Positions 1 to 11,749 of a stretch of DNA of 64,000 nucleotides are shown in pieces. The first letter of the stretch is position 1. The number at the start of each line of letters is the position of its first letter. This DNA comes from Collariella sp. IMI 366227 (lineage: Eukaryota > Ascomycota > Sordariomycetes > Sordariales > Chaetomiaceae): positions 90,927 to 154,926 of the forward strand of contig JAPEUS010000031.1 in the NCBI GenBank assembly GCA_027946355.1, read 5' to 3'. The notes under the pieces were generated by a model. It was not told the DNA's origin and made no database searches. It worked only from the letters and a program-made list of their open reading frames with translations. The position numbers and the translations under genes were made by a program.

Positions 1-398
1 GGAAGCCACAGGCTGTTTTTCTCTTTTGCCGCCATACCTCCCCCTCTTATCAACGCTCCCTCTCAAGCAAACCGACCAGCAGAAACACCACCAAAAATCC
101 CCCAAGAAGGATAGAAGAGACAGACATAAACAACATACAAGCTTTGGCCCATGCAACAATTATGTTTATGTAACAAGAAGACCGAAAAAAAAAGGGACCA
201 AAAACCCCTCCACCAAAGGTGCAAGTCAAAAGCGGTAAAAGAGGGATCAAGTCCGTAACGTATCCAGACAACCATCCCATCATCTATCCATCCCTCCCTC
301 ATGCGCAAGCCTGACTCAGCACCCCCATCTCATGAGACAATATCATTACCCCTTTCCTTTCTTTGCCCCCAATAAGACAACCCCTTTTTTTTTTTTTT
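1..398. other. Intergenic, downstream of the GT15 gene
   Basis: No convincing coding frame. A run of T at about 385-400 abuts the stop codon of the minus-strand mannosyltransferase, so its mRNA begins its 3' UTR with an A tract. Confidence 0.5.
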
Positions 399-2095
399 TT
401 AAATCACCATCTTATCCACCCCCACCACTTCCTCGCAGCAGGCCCCTTCTAAGGACTCGCCCACCCCGGCCACATCGACCCACTCGGCAATACAACTCCC
501 CTCCTTGCCCTCCACCTCCTCAATATCCGTATCGCAGCGGCAGCGACAGCCCACGCCATTCTCGCGCGGCGCGTCGTACTCGGCCCAGTACTGGTCCTCC
601 TCGACACGCTTGCGCTCGTCCTTTGTCGTCTTCTCGAGCCACGGCTCGCGGGTCAGCTGCAGACCGGGGGCGTTGGCGGGGCAGTGCTGGATGGTGGTGT
701 GGCGGTAGCCAAAGTCGCGGAAGTAGTGGATGTCGCGGGTGGCGAGGAGGGCGCCGGCTGCGAGGGAGTGGATGGGTGCGTCGCCCCACTGAAGTGAACA
801 ATGAAGATTAGCAAAGGTGTTTGTTTTGGGGGGGGGGGTGGGGGAGAAAAAAAAAGGGGAGGAAACATACGCGCTCCATCCAGAACCCGCCGCTGCGGTC
901 CATCATGTTAAAAAAATCGCTGTAGGCCTTGCTGCGGAAGAAGTCGAGGCGGGCAATCTCAAAATTGGACCAGAAGTGGCACATGTTGTACTTTTCGCCG
1001 TCCATGGCCTCCGGGTCGTCGTCGGCCCACTTGCCCTCGCCCTTGTCGGGCTGCGGTTCGACAAACATCTCCCACAGGCCCTGCGAGGTCAGGTTGTGCA
1101 GGCGCTTGTAGGCGGCGGCGTAGCGGAAGATGTTGGGCACCGTCTCGCGCAGCTCCTTGACGGCGATGGTGAAGCCGTACGTCTTGTTGTTTTTGATCAT
1201 TTCGAGGAAGGGGTCGCTGGGGGGCAGTCAGTATTCTGGCAGGTGAGTGCAATGGGCGGTAACTCTTACTATGTGATGTCGCAGAAGTAGGTGATCTCTG
1301 GCTCCAGGCGCCAGTACCACTCGTAGTCCGCCAGGAGCGGGTGGTTGAAGAAAAAGCCCGAGTAGAAGCGGCACATAAAGTGGTAGCTCTCCATTCCGCC
1401 GTACATGATGGCGTTGTCGCCCTGCTTGGCGATGCCCTCCTTCGCGACCTTAGGGTCGACCCAGTCGAGGAACCCCCACATGTCCGGGCCGACCTTGCCA
1501 AACTCGACTTTGCTCGACGTGTACTTGCGCACGGTATCCTTGAAGTTCTGGTCGAAGTCGCCGTCGTTGAGAAAGACGTAGGGGTAGTTGTACCAGCGGT
1601 TGAAGTGGCGCTCTATCGACTTCATCGACTGCACGACACCATCCAACTCCTTGTTCCGGGCGAGTACGACGAAGGCGGCATTGGCGCGGGGCTGGCTGGT
1701 GTCGGGCTCGCGGCAGCCCTCGACGAACACCTTGTCGTGCTTCTCGCTGATTTTTCTGCGGACGACGCTGTCAGCGAGGAGTCGCACAAATAGCTTTTGT
1801 GCCGAACGTACCTTATTACCGGCGGCTTGCCATCGGGTGTCATGAACCCCCCTGACTGGCCCGGATGCCTGAGGAAGAGCACGAGGATGAGGATGACGAC
1901 GGTGATGGGGAAGAGGAGGACAACGCCGAGGGGTACTGATATGGTCGAGTTGCCCTTTAGCCTCATTGGGCGGCGCAGGTATGCGAAGCGCGAGGCCAGT
2001 GTCCTCCTCGGGCGCAGCTTGCCCTTTTCGTCTGTGAGAGGGAGGGAAGTGCCCCGTGCCGGGACGAACTTCCCGGCGCGGCGGAGGAGATCCAT
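399..2095 (-). CDS. Alpha-1,2-mannosyltransferase, GT15 (KRE2/KTR) family
   Basis: Golgi enzyme adding alpha-1,2-mannose from GDP-mannose to O- and N-linked glycans of secreted and wall proteins. Four exons are inferred, 2095-1812, 1755-1270, 1216-871 and 788-399, joining in phase through GT-AG introns to about 501 residues, a normal KTR length. The start lies in an ACCATGG context. A short basic cytoplasmic tail is followed by one membrane anchor at about residues 54-75 (type II topology). The catalytic domain shows family blocks: ANAAFVVLARNKEL, the YPYVFLNDGDF region, EWYWRLEPEITYFCDI across exon 2, YGFTIAVKEL, and GGFWMERWGDAPIHS at the last exon junction, then a Cys-rich tail with RCRCD. 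No broken frames. Family assignment is firm; which KTR paralogue is not resolved. Confidence 0.93.
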
Positions 2096-3218
2096 GGTGG
2101 AGGGCGGCAAGCAGCCAGGCGGGGGCGGGGTGTAGGATCGGTCAGCGCAAGGCTATGTGGCTGGTATGGATGCAAAGAGGAATCATGCGCCGTCGCTGTC
2201 GCTGTGTCGCTTTTCTTAGGGTCGTCGGCTTCGTTTCGTGGGAGAGGGAATGTGGCAGGCTGCTGGCGCCGCTCGGGGAGAGGAACGCTGGTGGGCAGCA
2301 ATTGGTGGGCAAGCGTCGAGTTCGGAGTGTCTCCTGGACCCTGCGCTCGGTTGCGAGATCGAAAATAGAAAGGGTTGTCGCTGGGACCTCCTCCTGTGAC
2401 GCGTTGGGGTTGTCCCAGAAAGCAGGAGGGCTGATGGAGACTGGAGACAGCTTCCGCTTGGCACTTGACACTTAACACTTCCAGTCGATGGCAGGACCCA
2501 GTCTCGCTCTTTCAAGGCCAGGGGCGAGGCTCGATCGAGGGTGGGCCGTTTCGAAAAGTCTGGGGGCGAGTTCCACAGCAAGATGGAAGCTGGCACGCTG
2601 GATCTGAGTTGCTTCGGGCCACGTCGAAGGTCGGGGCTTGCGCGGGCAAAATTAAAAAAATCCAGGTTGGCGGGTTGTTGGTTCAAAGTGCAAACTTGGT
2701 TCCTGTCTGCTAATTGCAGCCAATCCACAGACGTGTTTTGTTCTCGCCTCGCGCTGCTGCTCCCAGGAGATTGAATGCCGCTAAGGTACGTACCGAAGCC
2801 TGGATCATCTTGGCGCCCCAGGGTTGGGGGCTGCAGCCTGGCAGCTGCTGGCGACGGTCTGCCAGCCGACAGCAGTGCCTCGACTTGCAGATCCATTCCT
2901 GCGCCCTCTTCTTCTCTTGTTCTTTCCTGTCACTTTGAGGCGATCCAAATCTCTTGAGCCACTCATCTCTGCTGCTGTTTCCACTTTCCAGCTTTCCAGA
3001 TTCTTTCCCAAACCTTCGAAAAACAAAATGCAGGGGAACCCAAAAATATTATGCTTCGTCCAATCACATGCGCTGTCCCGGCCGCCATCCCCCCTTTCTC
3101 CCGCCCCACCACACCGACTTCAGAGAACGGTCCAGACTCCGCAACAAGCCCTTGTCTCAGCCGAGGTCGCGTTCTGCAACCCCACGATAGAACCACAATC
3201 TTTGGACACCGAACCCAA
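2096..3218. other. Intergenic promoter region between GT15 gene and tRNA-Ser
   Basis: Only frames without recognisable protein character are present. It probably holds the 5' UTR and promoter of the minus-strand mannosyltransferase. Nothing else is supported. Confidence 0.4.
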
Positions 3219-3300
3219 GGCGTGGTGGCGGAGTGGTCTAACGCGCAAGACTAGAAATCTTGTTCCCTCGGGAGCGTCTGTTCGAATCAGGCCCACGTCG
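3219..3300 (+). tRNA. tRNA-Ser (anticodon AGA), no intron
   Basis: The sequence folds as a class II tRNA. The acceptor stem GGCGTGG pairs with CCACGTC with one G-U pair. The anticodon stem CAAGA/TCTTG encloses the loop CTAGAAA with anticodon AGA. A long variable arm (CCCTCGGGAG) is followed by a T arm with the TTCGAAT loop. The discriminator base is G, as expected for serine. A T-rich run just downstream (about 3308-3318) can serve as the Pol III terminator. Confidence 0.93.
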
Positions 3301-3741
3301 AGATATCATTTCTTTTTCCCTTTCCCTCGAAAGGAGATTCTTTTTGTTAAGTGGACATGGCGAGGAAGAATGGACAGGGAAGACATGCAGGATGGCCGGG
3401 CCGACTGTGAATTTGGCCGACTAGAGAACATTGGACAGCAAACACGGCTCTCTCATCGCAACAGGTTGCCAAATTCCACACAAATTTTGCTACCAATTAC
3501 CAGAGCCATACTCCCTCTATTGTACAGTCTAAGCCAACCTCTAAACACCCTGCCCTTTCATTCACCCGCTCTTCATTAACCATTTTCACAAGAGACTCAA
3601 AACACTTCCTCCGGAGACTGGCATCTCGTACAGACTCTCAATGTCCCTGTCTTCTTGCTTCTTCTGAGCTTCATCCTCAACTCCTACCTGCACCTCAGGC
3701 CCGTCTTGCGCCGGCTCCTCCAGAGCCTGCTCCAAGGCCTC
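3301..3741. other. Intergenic
   Basis: Downstream of tRNA-Ser and of the minus-strand J-like gene. No supported feature beyond the Pol III T-run. Confidence 0.4.
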
Positions 3742-5101
3742 TTAATCATCCCTCCTCTTCCGTCCCCTCTTCAGTGTCCTCTCCAGAGCTTGACCTGTCC
3801 TTATCCTCCCCGTGGTCTTTTCGTCCGTGGCTGTCTCCTCCTCCTCAGTCTGCTCCTCGGCCTCCTGCTCTACCGGAGCAGCCACTCCAGGCTTCTCTCC
3901 TGCTCGGATCGACGACCTGGTGGTGGTGGTTTTTACACGCCTCTCCCACATCTTCCGAAACCCAGTCCACAAGTCCAAAACACGCTTCGCAACACCAAAG
4001 ACAACCCTGCTAACCGCTTGCCTCCCGCTCAACAAAAGAGTCTTAAGCCATGCTGAGCCACGGCCCAAAAAGACTTTCCCCGTTTGCAGCGGGTGGCTGC
4101 GGGACTTGGAAATGGTCAAAATGACATAGCCGACGGCAACGAGGACGGGGAGGCCGTAGGCCAGGAAGAGCCTGAGCGCGCAAACGGGGTCAGTTCGTAT
4201 GGTGGTCAAAAGGGTGAAGGAGAGGTAACGGGTATGGGCGAAGAAGGTTGAGAGGGAGGGTGTGTTGGGCATGGAGAACTTGAAGTGGAGATTGGGAATG
4301 GAGAAGGGGAGGATGCTTAAGGAGTGAGAGAGCCAAAGGCAGAGAGAGGGAATGGTGTCTTGCGCTGTTGTCTGGAGGCGGTCCTTGACTGTCCCAAGGA
4401 TTGTTGCGAGGGTCTTCTTGAGAGGGGGGGACTTTATGGAGTGGCATCTCCATAGGGGCTTGCGTTTCCATTTGGACTTTTGTCTCCTTGGCTGGTGAAT
4501 TTTGCGCTGCTGCTGCTTGACGGGCGTGGTACCACGCTCTCAGCCCCTGAACCACAGAGTACATCTTGTCCAGCGTGTCTTCGGGTTCTTTCTAACCCTT
4601 GACGCCTCCCTTGACGGCCTTCAACTTGTTGACAGCACGCTCACCCAGGCAGGACGTCGGCATGCCATACCAGTCAGGAACCTTAATCTCACAGTGCCAG
4701 AGACAGCGCTTCAGGGGGTCCATCACGGTCTCGTATGCTTTCTCGTAGCTGAGGACGTGGTTACCTTCAGCGAGGGGGCCCAGGCGACCAGTGCCCTGCT
4801 TTACATGGACAGTCCTCTCGTAGGCCTCGGTGATCTCGCTCTTGGAGGAGGTTACCGTCACACCAAGGAGAGTGTAGGGCGTGTGGTTGGGGTAGATGTT
4901 GGGTTTGGAGGTGGTTGACGGGGTCATGCGAGACATCCAGATCGTACTGCAGGTGAGTGCAAGGACCGCAAACAACTTAAGGACCGGTCTTGTTGCAACT
5001 CGTCGCCCGAGCATGCCGGCCAAGGTGGCAAAGTATCCAAAAGCTGCTGAGCAGCCAGAGAGGAAGCGCATGATTGCGTTGAGGGTTGTAGGAATCGTCA
5101 T
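3742..5101 (-). pseudogene. J-domain-like membrane protein, reading frame broken twice
   Basis: Two fragments appear to belong to one gene. The 5' part (5101-4592) encodes a hydrophobic N-terminus and then a J-like segment around YTLLGV, with SEITEAYERTV and YEKAYETVMDP. I do not see the HPD tripeptide of an active J domain, so it is J-like at best. The frame reaches a TAG at 4594-4592 and stays open in the same frame after it (KEPEDTLDKMYSVVQGL onward). At a C7 run near 4429-4435 the plausible frame moves by one. From there LKKTLATILGTVKDRL leads into hydrophobic segments (LAYGLPVLVAVGYVIL) and a basic and acidic tail ending at 3742. If repaired the product would be over 400 residues with several membrane segments. 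It may be a pseudogene, a sequencing problem, or two transcripts with an unrecognised intron. Function unknown. Confidence 0.5.
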
Positions 5102-5631
5102 CTCGTGCGATTCCGAAGGGCGCTAAATGTAGTGGCTCCAGCGTTTGGTTTGGTGGTTCCATGATGGAGTTCGATAATGTTCCAGGAGTTTGTTGACCGG
5201 TGAGGAGGATGCTGGTGTTTTAGGCTCGTTTGGGCACCACTTGAACCATGCTTAAAAGGTTCCATTGCCCTTAGTTTTCTTTTGTTCGGCACAATGGGAC
5301 TTGCTCAAACGAATTTCCTTAAACTTTGCACCGTCTGGACAGGTCTTAATCTTTGCTTTGTTGGGTGTTGCTTCAGACAAAGTCTTTGTTCTTCAAAGCA
5401 GCCCCGGAACAAACCTAAGCTGCTGGACTTCCTCTACCACAGTATCTTTCTGTTGTCTGATGTCATTATGTCCATGAAATGGATGTATCTGAAAAGCACT
5501 TGGACTAGAACCTCTTGCTTATTGCAACAAACCAGAAGAGTAATTGCCGGTACGAACCCAAACGAGCTTTGAACCCCCAACGCCAACGCAAAATCTCGAC
5601 ATGCTTGTTAAAGAAGAAGTCAAAACAGCCA
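5102..5631. other. Intergenic
   Basis: Between two minus-strand genes. It should contain the promoter of the J-like gene and the 3' region of the propeller protein. No feature seen. Confidence 0.4.
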
Positions 5632-7196
5632 TCATGGTATCGGAACATCCCCCACAACAGACCAATCCCCCTTCAAGTCCAGCTTGACCTCCACCACCTT
5701 CCCCCCCCGCTGGAAATAACACCTCATCGTATCATCTGCGGGCTCCGGCAGTGGCCCCTCCTCATCCTCAGTATTATGCAACGTGCTCGCCATCGTCAGA
5801 CATGAAATATCCGTGTTCTCGTCCGCACCCTGCATCGCCTCAGGTTTTTTCCTCCTCCACTGGACCGGCGACACGGACGAATCCGTGTATAGCACGTTGA
5901 TATTCCTCGCCGGGCCGAGATAGAGCAGGTATGTCTCGACCCTTCCTTTGTCATCCCCCTTGCGCGCCACGGAGAAGCCCGCCATCGGCGTCCGCTCGGG
6001 GAGTGTAATATCCGGAATCTCAACCGGCCACGAGAGGGCATAATCCGCCTTCAGCTCCGGTGAGGTCAGATCGGTGACGCTGACGGCAAGCTTCTCGTTC
6101 ACGTCCTGGTAAAAGACGGCGTAGCCGCCCTTGATGGCGATGCGGTCGAAGTGGGTCGACATGGGCACGACGGCCAGGCGGGAACCGGTCAGGGCGGTGA
6201 TGTTGATGCGGTTGTTGTCCCAGTAGCTGGAGGCGCGGAAGTCTCTGTCTTGGAGATTGCGCACGTGGTACAGCACGCCTTCGGGGTTCTGATAAATGGT
6301 CCAGGGCCAGTAGGCGGCGACGCTGCTGTTGACGTGGGTGATGATCTTTTTTGTGTTGACGCTGTCTTCGGATACGGGGGGCGTGGCCTTCTCGTTGAAG
6401 CTAACGCCGAAGAAGCGGTTCTTAAAGCCGATGTAGAAGAGCTCGACTTGGGGCTGGGGGGAGTGTGGGTTAGGGAAAAGGTTAGGGGGCAGGGAGAACA
6501 AACCATGAAGTTCTCGCGGAAGAGAATGGTGGACGCTGCCAAAGGTGTGCTGGCATTGGCGAATGAGTCGAACGACACCGGCTCTTGCCAGCAGGTGGAT
6601 TCGTTGCCTGCAGTGAGGAGATTTGTATCGCAGCGCGAATAGTGAAGCGCGCCGTCGACGCCTTGGTAGAAGAGGAACCTTTCGAGGCTGCCATCTGGTC
6701 TCCGCCAGCCCGTCACGCTTAAGCTCGAGCCTTTGCGTACCATCTGTGGCCCGCTTGTGGTGTTGGAGGGCGGATCAACGGGTGGTTTGTTCGAGCTGTC
6801 TGAATCTTGATCGCCACTTCCATCCGTCTGTGATGCCGACGCGTCTGCGGATGACTTGGCGGCTCTGCTGCCGAAGACGCCGCCCAGAACAGCGCCCGCG
6901 ATGACGACAACCGCGATGGCAGCTCCGACAATGATCCATAACCTTTTCCGTCCCGTCTTTCCTGGCGATGCTGGTCCTCCGGCGGCGGTGTAAAGTTCCG
7001 GGTCGTCGCTATACCCTGGCCCGGGGTACTTGGTGACAGCGGGCTCCTTGCCGGTGTTGTAGTCTCCGGTCTGGACTTCTGGGAGGTGGCTGTACTGGGA
7101 ATACTGGTGTCCCGCTACCTCCAGTTCCCCAACCGGGTGCTGGGCGACCTCGAGGCCTGGTTGCCCGACCGCCTCATAATGGTATTGGGAGGCCAT
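5632..7196 (-). CDS. Type II membrane protein with fungal lectin-like beta-propeller
   Basis: Two exons, 7196-6504 and 6453-5632, join in phase (ATG|CCC) through a GTTTGT...CCCCAG intron to give about 504 residues. The N-terminal 80 residues are Gly/Pro/Tyr-rich and cytoplasmic in style. Basic residues (GRKRL) precede one membrane span at about 87-108, followed by a Ser/Asp/Pro-rich linker. The remainder has the repeated pattern of beta-propeller blades found in fungal fucose-lectin-like proteins: GALHYSRCD, GVLYHVRNL, RLAVVPMSTHFDRI, YAVFYQDVNEKLAVS, RNINVLYTD. This architecture is common in filamentous ascomycetes. Sugar binding is an inference; the residues that would decide it cannot be assigned by eye. 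It sits head to tail with the neighbouring minus-strand genes. Confidence 0.7.
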
Positions 7197-8371
7197 CTGG
7201 CTGGCGGTTTCATGGGCAACCTGTCCGGACTGGGGGCATCAGCCGAGGGAACAGCTTTCGCAAAAGGGCAACAAACTGCGCTGAAGAAAGTTGGGAGATA
7301 ATCAGGAGTTATCTGAATGTGGTCGAGCCTTGCGGTGGGGATTGCAGCCTGAGAAGCTTGAACTTCCCTCTTGGCCTTGCCCTCTCGCAAACCACACACA
7401 CAGCTCCGCGGGGGGCTAGAGCAGACGTGCTAACAGGGGTTGTGATCCTTCAGCAGCAGACTGCGCCCCGCCAACGGGAAAACGGCATGCTCCCCTAGGA
7501 CTTTGCGAGTCTCCAAAAGCCCCAATGGGAGGCGCGATGGAACAATTTCCGTAGCACCATGCTCCTCGGCGGCACCCAAGCGCGAGGGACAGGGCTGAGC
7601 CGGGACAACGAAGCCGATAAGTGGACGAGATGCCGCTTGTATCACGGAGTTTCGCTGAATCTGGTCCCACGGACCGAAGTGGGCGACATCTCGACTTCAG
7701 CTCAGCCCTGGATCAGCGGTGCTTGTTTCGCAGAAGGGGACGGATGAAGTTTGGTTGTGATTGTGAACGACAGTTCGACGTCAAGTCGACGGGAAGGGAA
7801 AAGTCCAAAGTTCATAAATAGACGGTTCCCCACCACCGAACTACGAAGCTGCTCCACCAACCCACCTTCGAAACCACTCCCAGCCTCTTCGGCAACTCCC
7901 CCCATCCTTCCATCAACAGCCAAATTATCGTCGCAGTTGTCCTGTCTGCCGACCCGGTCAGCCATCTCCAGTCTCCAAAACAACAAACACCAACAAACAG
8001 CAAGACAACCCGAGACAGGTGCCTAGCTTGACCCCTTGATTTCACCCCCTCTACACAACGATTCATCATCTCTGAGCATGCCACCCAAGACAACATTAGA
8101 GACGAGACACCAAAAAGCAGCGTATATGGTTGGTATCAAGCTAAATCCAAGAAGCTCCAAAATTACACCCACAGGCCTCCACGGCGTACACAAAAAACAT
8201 TACCGTTTTCTCCTCTCTCGTTGAATTTGCCGCCCATCAAGCACACGGCAACGCAAATCCCAAAGACGCGACCCGCTCTCAACAACCATACATCCTCCCA
8301 GACATATACCCTCTCTCTTACATCCCCCGCTCCGTTCTCTCACCCATCCACGGGAACTTCCACTCCCCAAC
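7197..8371. other. Intergenic
   Basis: Holds the promoter and 5' UTR of the propeller gene and the 3' UTR of the GH16 gene. No coding frame with protein character was found. Confidence 0.4.
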
Positions 8372-8452
8372 TTAGAGCATCAACAACCCCGCAATCCCCA
8401 CCACGACGGCAAACGCGCTCGCCCCCATCGTCCTCTCAACCCCCTCCCACCC
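8372..8452 (-). other. In-frame continuation encoding the expected GPI signal of the GH16 enzyme
   Basis: After the TGA at 8455-8453 the reading frame continues without a shift to TAA at 8372. The last 17 residues are hydrophobic, preceded by a small-residue site (GAS), the layout of a GPI-attachment signal. Family members commonly end this way, so this is probably lost coding sequence or a readthrough extension. Confidence 0.7.
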
Positions 8453-9887
8453 TCATTCTTCGACCCCAGAACCACTGCCACCCTGATTATTATTATCCCC
8501 GCTGCACGACTGCGAAAACCCCGACCCCTCACACGAGCCGCTCCCACTCCCACTCCCACTCCCGCTCCCACTCCCAGAACCACCATTATCCGTCGACCCC
8601 GTGCCAGAGCTCGAGCCACCCGGCACCTGGTTTGGCGGCGCCTCGCCACCACCGGGGATCGAGTTTACGCCCGACGACGCGGCAGGGCTGCCAGACGTGG
8701 TGCCATCGCCCTTGTCCATGTCCTTGCCCGTGCTCAGGAAGCTCTTCATGATGGTATTCTTATCCGAGTCGACAACAGTGTTGTTGGTAGCAGAAATATC
8801 GTTATAGTAATACGACTTCTTCTTATTCGTCCCGGGGGCCTTATCCGCGTTATAGCACTGCACCGAGATCTCGCCGAACGTAGTGAAGTAGTAGCCGTAG
8901 TCCTTGATCTCCTGCGAGTTCCAGTCGATGTAGCCGCCGGCCCAGTCGACGGTGCCCTTGGCGTTGGATTCGAGGCCGCCGGGCCAGATGGAGATTTGTA
9001 CACGCGAGGGGGTCTGGGGGAAGGCCCACTGGTTGGAGGTGGCGTTCCAGGTCTCGGAGCGCTTCTTGGTGCGGCCGACTTTGCCGTCAACGAGCCACTT
9101 GATTTCGTCGGGAGTCCACTGGATTTCGTACTCGTGCCAGTTGTCATAGGCGTCGGTGGTGGAGATGTTGCCGGAGTTGTCGTCTGGACGCAGTTAGTTT
9201 CGGTCCGTGAAACTAGATCTAGGAGGGGTGCTTACAGTTGGGAATGCCCTGGAAGTAGTAGTTTGTCTGGGCCGTCTCCAAATCCACACCCACAAACTCA
9301 TAGTCAATCTCGTCCTTGACGTCCGAGAACAGGATAAAAGCGCTGACGACACCGCGGCCGCGCGAGGTCTTCATCTTGGCCTTGACGGTGCCATACCACA
9401 TGTAGGTGGTCGTCGCGAGCACCGTGCCGACCGACTTGGGCGGCATGGTGAGCAGCACGTTGCCATCGTACACCAGCGGCTGGCCCTGGCCAACCCAGTC
9501 GGCCTCGCTCGAGTCGCCCAGGTACTTGCCGATGTCGCGGTACCGGTCGAGCGAGTCCATCTTGTACACCTTGTCCTGGCACACGGGGGCGGGCGCGCAC
9601 GAGTCGAGCGAGAAGGACATGCGCGGGTCGCAGCCGCCAAGGCAGAAGGCGCCGACGCCGCACTGGTTGTACTCTGTGTGGGGGGGAAGAGGCAAGGTCA
9701 GCGCGCTGGTCTCGAGCGGTAGGGTACGCTAGGGGTGGTGGGGGATATTTAGGGGTCACTACTCACGCGAACAGCAAGGCGCAGACTCGGGGCACTTCTG
9801 GTCGATCGAGCATGTCGGGATGTCAACGGCCAGCACGGCCGTGGCGCCGAGCAGGGCAGCGCCCAGCGGGAGGAATGATCGGACCAT
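8453..9887 (-). CDS. Crh-type GH16 chitin-glucan transglycosylase, TGA before GPI signal
   Basis: Cell-wall enzyme of the CRH1/UTR2 family, which links chitin to beta-glucan at the outer face. Exons 9887-9767, 9673-9236 and 9183-8453 join in phase. The start has a signal peptide (about 20 residues, VRSFLPLGAALLGATAVLA). A Cys-rich module follows (CPESAPCCSQYNQCGVG, CLGGCDP). The GH16 catalytic motif is DEIDYEF with the two Glu and Asp of ExDxE, and NWHEYEIQWTPDEIKWLVDG is typical of the fold. A Ser/Gly/Asn-rich linker ends at TGA (8455-8453). The same frame stays open after TGA for 26 codons to TAA at 8374-8372 and encodes a hydrophobic tail, GASAFAVVVGIAGLLML, which looks like a GPI-anchor signal. 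As read, the protein is secreted without an anchor. Confidence 0.88.
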
Positions 9888-11089
9888 GGTGGTCGTTCGG
9901 TTCCGTGGGAGGTTGTTGTTGTAGAATATAAGCCGGAACGGCAAGACTGGACTCGGTTCTGCCCAAGCCCAGAGTCTTCAATCGTCGGCGGGAGTCTTGG
10001 GCCGGGTGTTGTACGGGTGGTGTCTCGGTGTTGGCGTGATGCTGGAACGATCGGATGGCGCGGGTCCACGCAGAGTACGGCACAGGAGAGTTGATAGCTA
10101 AGTATAAAAAACGAATGGACAAGCGACCTCTCCGGGCCCCTCAGTGGTCAACGAAGGGATCCCAAAAGATGGTATGATTTGGATGCAGGACAAAACGAAG
10201 GTGGGTTCCCAATGGTGAACCTGGTGTTGGGCGGGAAAGGGGAAAATGGAGCAGAGGAAGTGGACGGCGTGCGCCTGGGCCCAGTCAATTTTAGGTCTCC
10301 TCTGTCTCCTGTCCAGGGTGGGCTCGCAGGGCGAGCCGTCTCCACCCGCTGCCCCAAGGGCACACCATCTTTCCGTTCTGGAGACACCGTTCCCTGCTTT
10401 GTTCCTCCGCTGGTGATCGCCGAACAAGAACGGAACTGTTGCTCGAGTTGGAATTTTGGCCATGTGCGTGGCCTGGGTCGAAGATGATGGCGATATCCGT
10501 CAGATGACAGCCAGCATGCTGCGGACACCCATCCGCAGACGCAGACGTGATCGCACCGCAGTAGTTCCCCCAACTCTAAGTCCCGGCTGTGCAACATTCA
10601 GATCTGCAAACTGGCGAAACTGCTAGCCAAAAGCTTTCCATTTTGGTGATGGCCGGGGGGACGAGAGTGGGCAGTGGATTCCTGGTTTCCTCTGCAGCTG
10701 CCTGCAGGCGTGTGCCAAGCCCCCGCCGTTCCAAGGTTTGCCCCTTCCCCAGATTGGACAAGCGGGTGCTGCATGAAGTGTGGGACCACCGTTTCGAGGA
10801 CAAGACACCGCAGCCCTGATTGGCCGGGCATTCAAGAGCCTCGCCTCGGTGCTTCTGAGTCTCGGAGGATGCAACCGCCTTTCTCGTATTCCTGATGCTT
10901 TTTCAAACGGAAACAGCGAGGATTGGAAGATCAAGTTTTCGGACGTAACTCCGGATCTTGATAATTCTGGGTTCTTTGCTTTAGAACGCTTGAGCGTCTG
11001 AGAGCCAAGAAGCAAGATGCCACCGGACTGTAATGTTTCGCCCGGAAATTGGAGGAGAGCGTATGCATCAAGGAATATTCCCCTAGAGG
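9888..11089. other. Intergenic, promoter of GH16 gene
   Basis: Upstream of the minus-strand GH16 gene. No coding frame is supported. Confidence 0.4.
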
Positions 11090-11266
11090 ACCATTCTAAA
11101 ATTCCATGATTTCAATGCCCTATAGTTATTAACACCTGCTTCTATAGGAAATCCTCATTACTATAATTACTAGCAGTCTACTCCTAGTTTATAGCTATTG
11201 CATCGCATGCTACCGCCACCTCTAGCTTGGCCCCTTTTTAGTATCTTAGTATTAGCTATAGTTAGC
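11090..11266. repeat. AT-rich relic tract, RIP-like composition
   Basis: A sharp local drop in GC with many TA steps (ctatagttatt, attactataattactag, ttagctatagttagc), unlike both flanks. This is the usual look of repeat DNA after repeat-induced point mutation. It abuts the putative LTR, so it may be part of the same degraded retroelement. No coding sense remains. Confidence 0.5.
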
Positions 11267-11498
11267 TGTAACGATTCACATGTTGGTATCGCACAAGGTG
11301 AGATAGAACTGCCAAACTTGTTCTGAATAGAGAACAAAAGAAAAAGAAACTGAATGATAGGAAGAGACGACAGCTCTTATACACCCCAGATACTACCTAT
11401 CTCAAGATGACGATGCTGTCTACCTCAGGATGACGTTGTAATTGTCAAAGCACCACGGCCGAGGATTGGCGAGGCCATCACGGGCCCAGCCCGTTACA
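11267..11498. mobile_element. Putative solo LTR
   Basis: A 232-bp segment begins TGTAACG and ends CGTTACA, a perfect 7-bp terminal inverted repeat with the TG...CA ends of retrotransposon LTRs. Near its end are two imperfect copies of a 15-bp motif (ctatctcaagatgac and ctacctcaggatgac). No clear 5-bp target duplication is visible (TTAGC on the left, GCTAT on the right), and no second copy lies in the window. The call therefore rests on the termini and the RIP-like flank. Confidence 0.45.
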
Positions 11499-11749
11499 GC
11501 TATGACTTGAGTGTCAGGAATGAGTTTGCTGGGCAGATGAATAACTAAACTCAACCTTTGTACTGGCCCGCTGAAGACTATCACCTCCTTGAGGATCCAG
11601 ACTCTGCTGGAGGAATTTTTTAAACTGAACGTATGGCTGCATGAAACAGGGCACCCGGTAATCCTCTGGGAGAAAGAACTCAATATTCTTTCGTGAACCA
11701 CCTTGGCCCAGAGGCAATATCAATCCCCGAAACACACAGCCAAGGCCTC

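Noticed and set aside
332..811. Long plus-strand frame opposite the GT15 gene
   Set aside because: It is the complement of the last exon of the mannosyltransferase; Arg/Pro/Ser-rich with no family character.
2216..2896. 227-codon minus-strand frame upstream of the GT15 gene
   Set aside because: Starts at a non-ATG codon region, is low-complexity Ser/Arg/Pro, and overlaps the expected promoter; no splice link to the gene.
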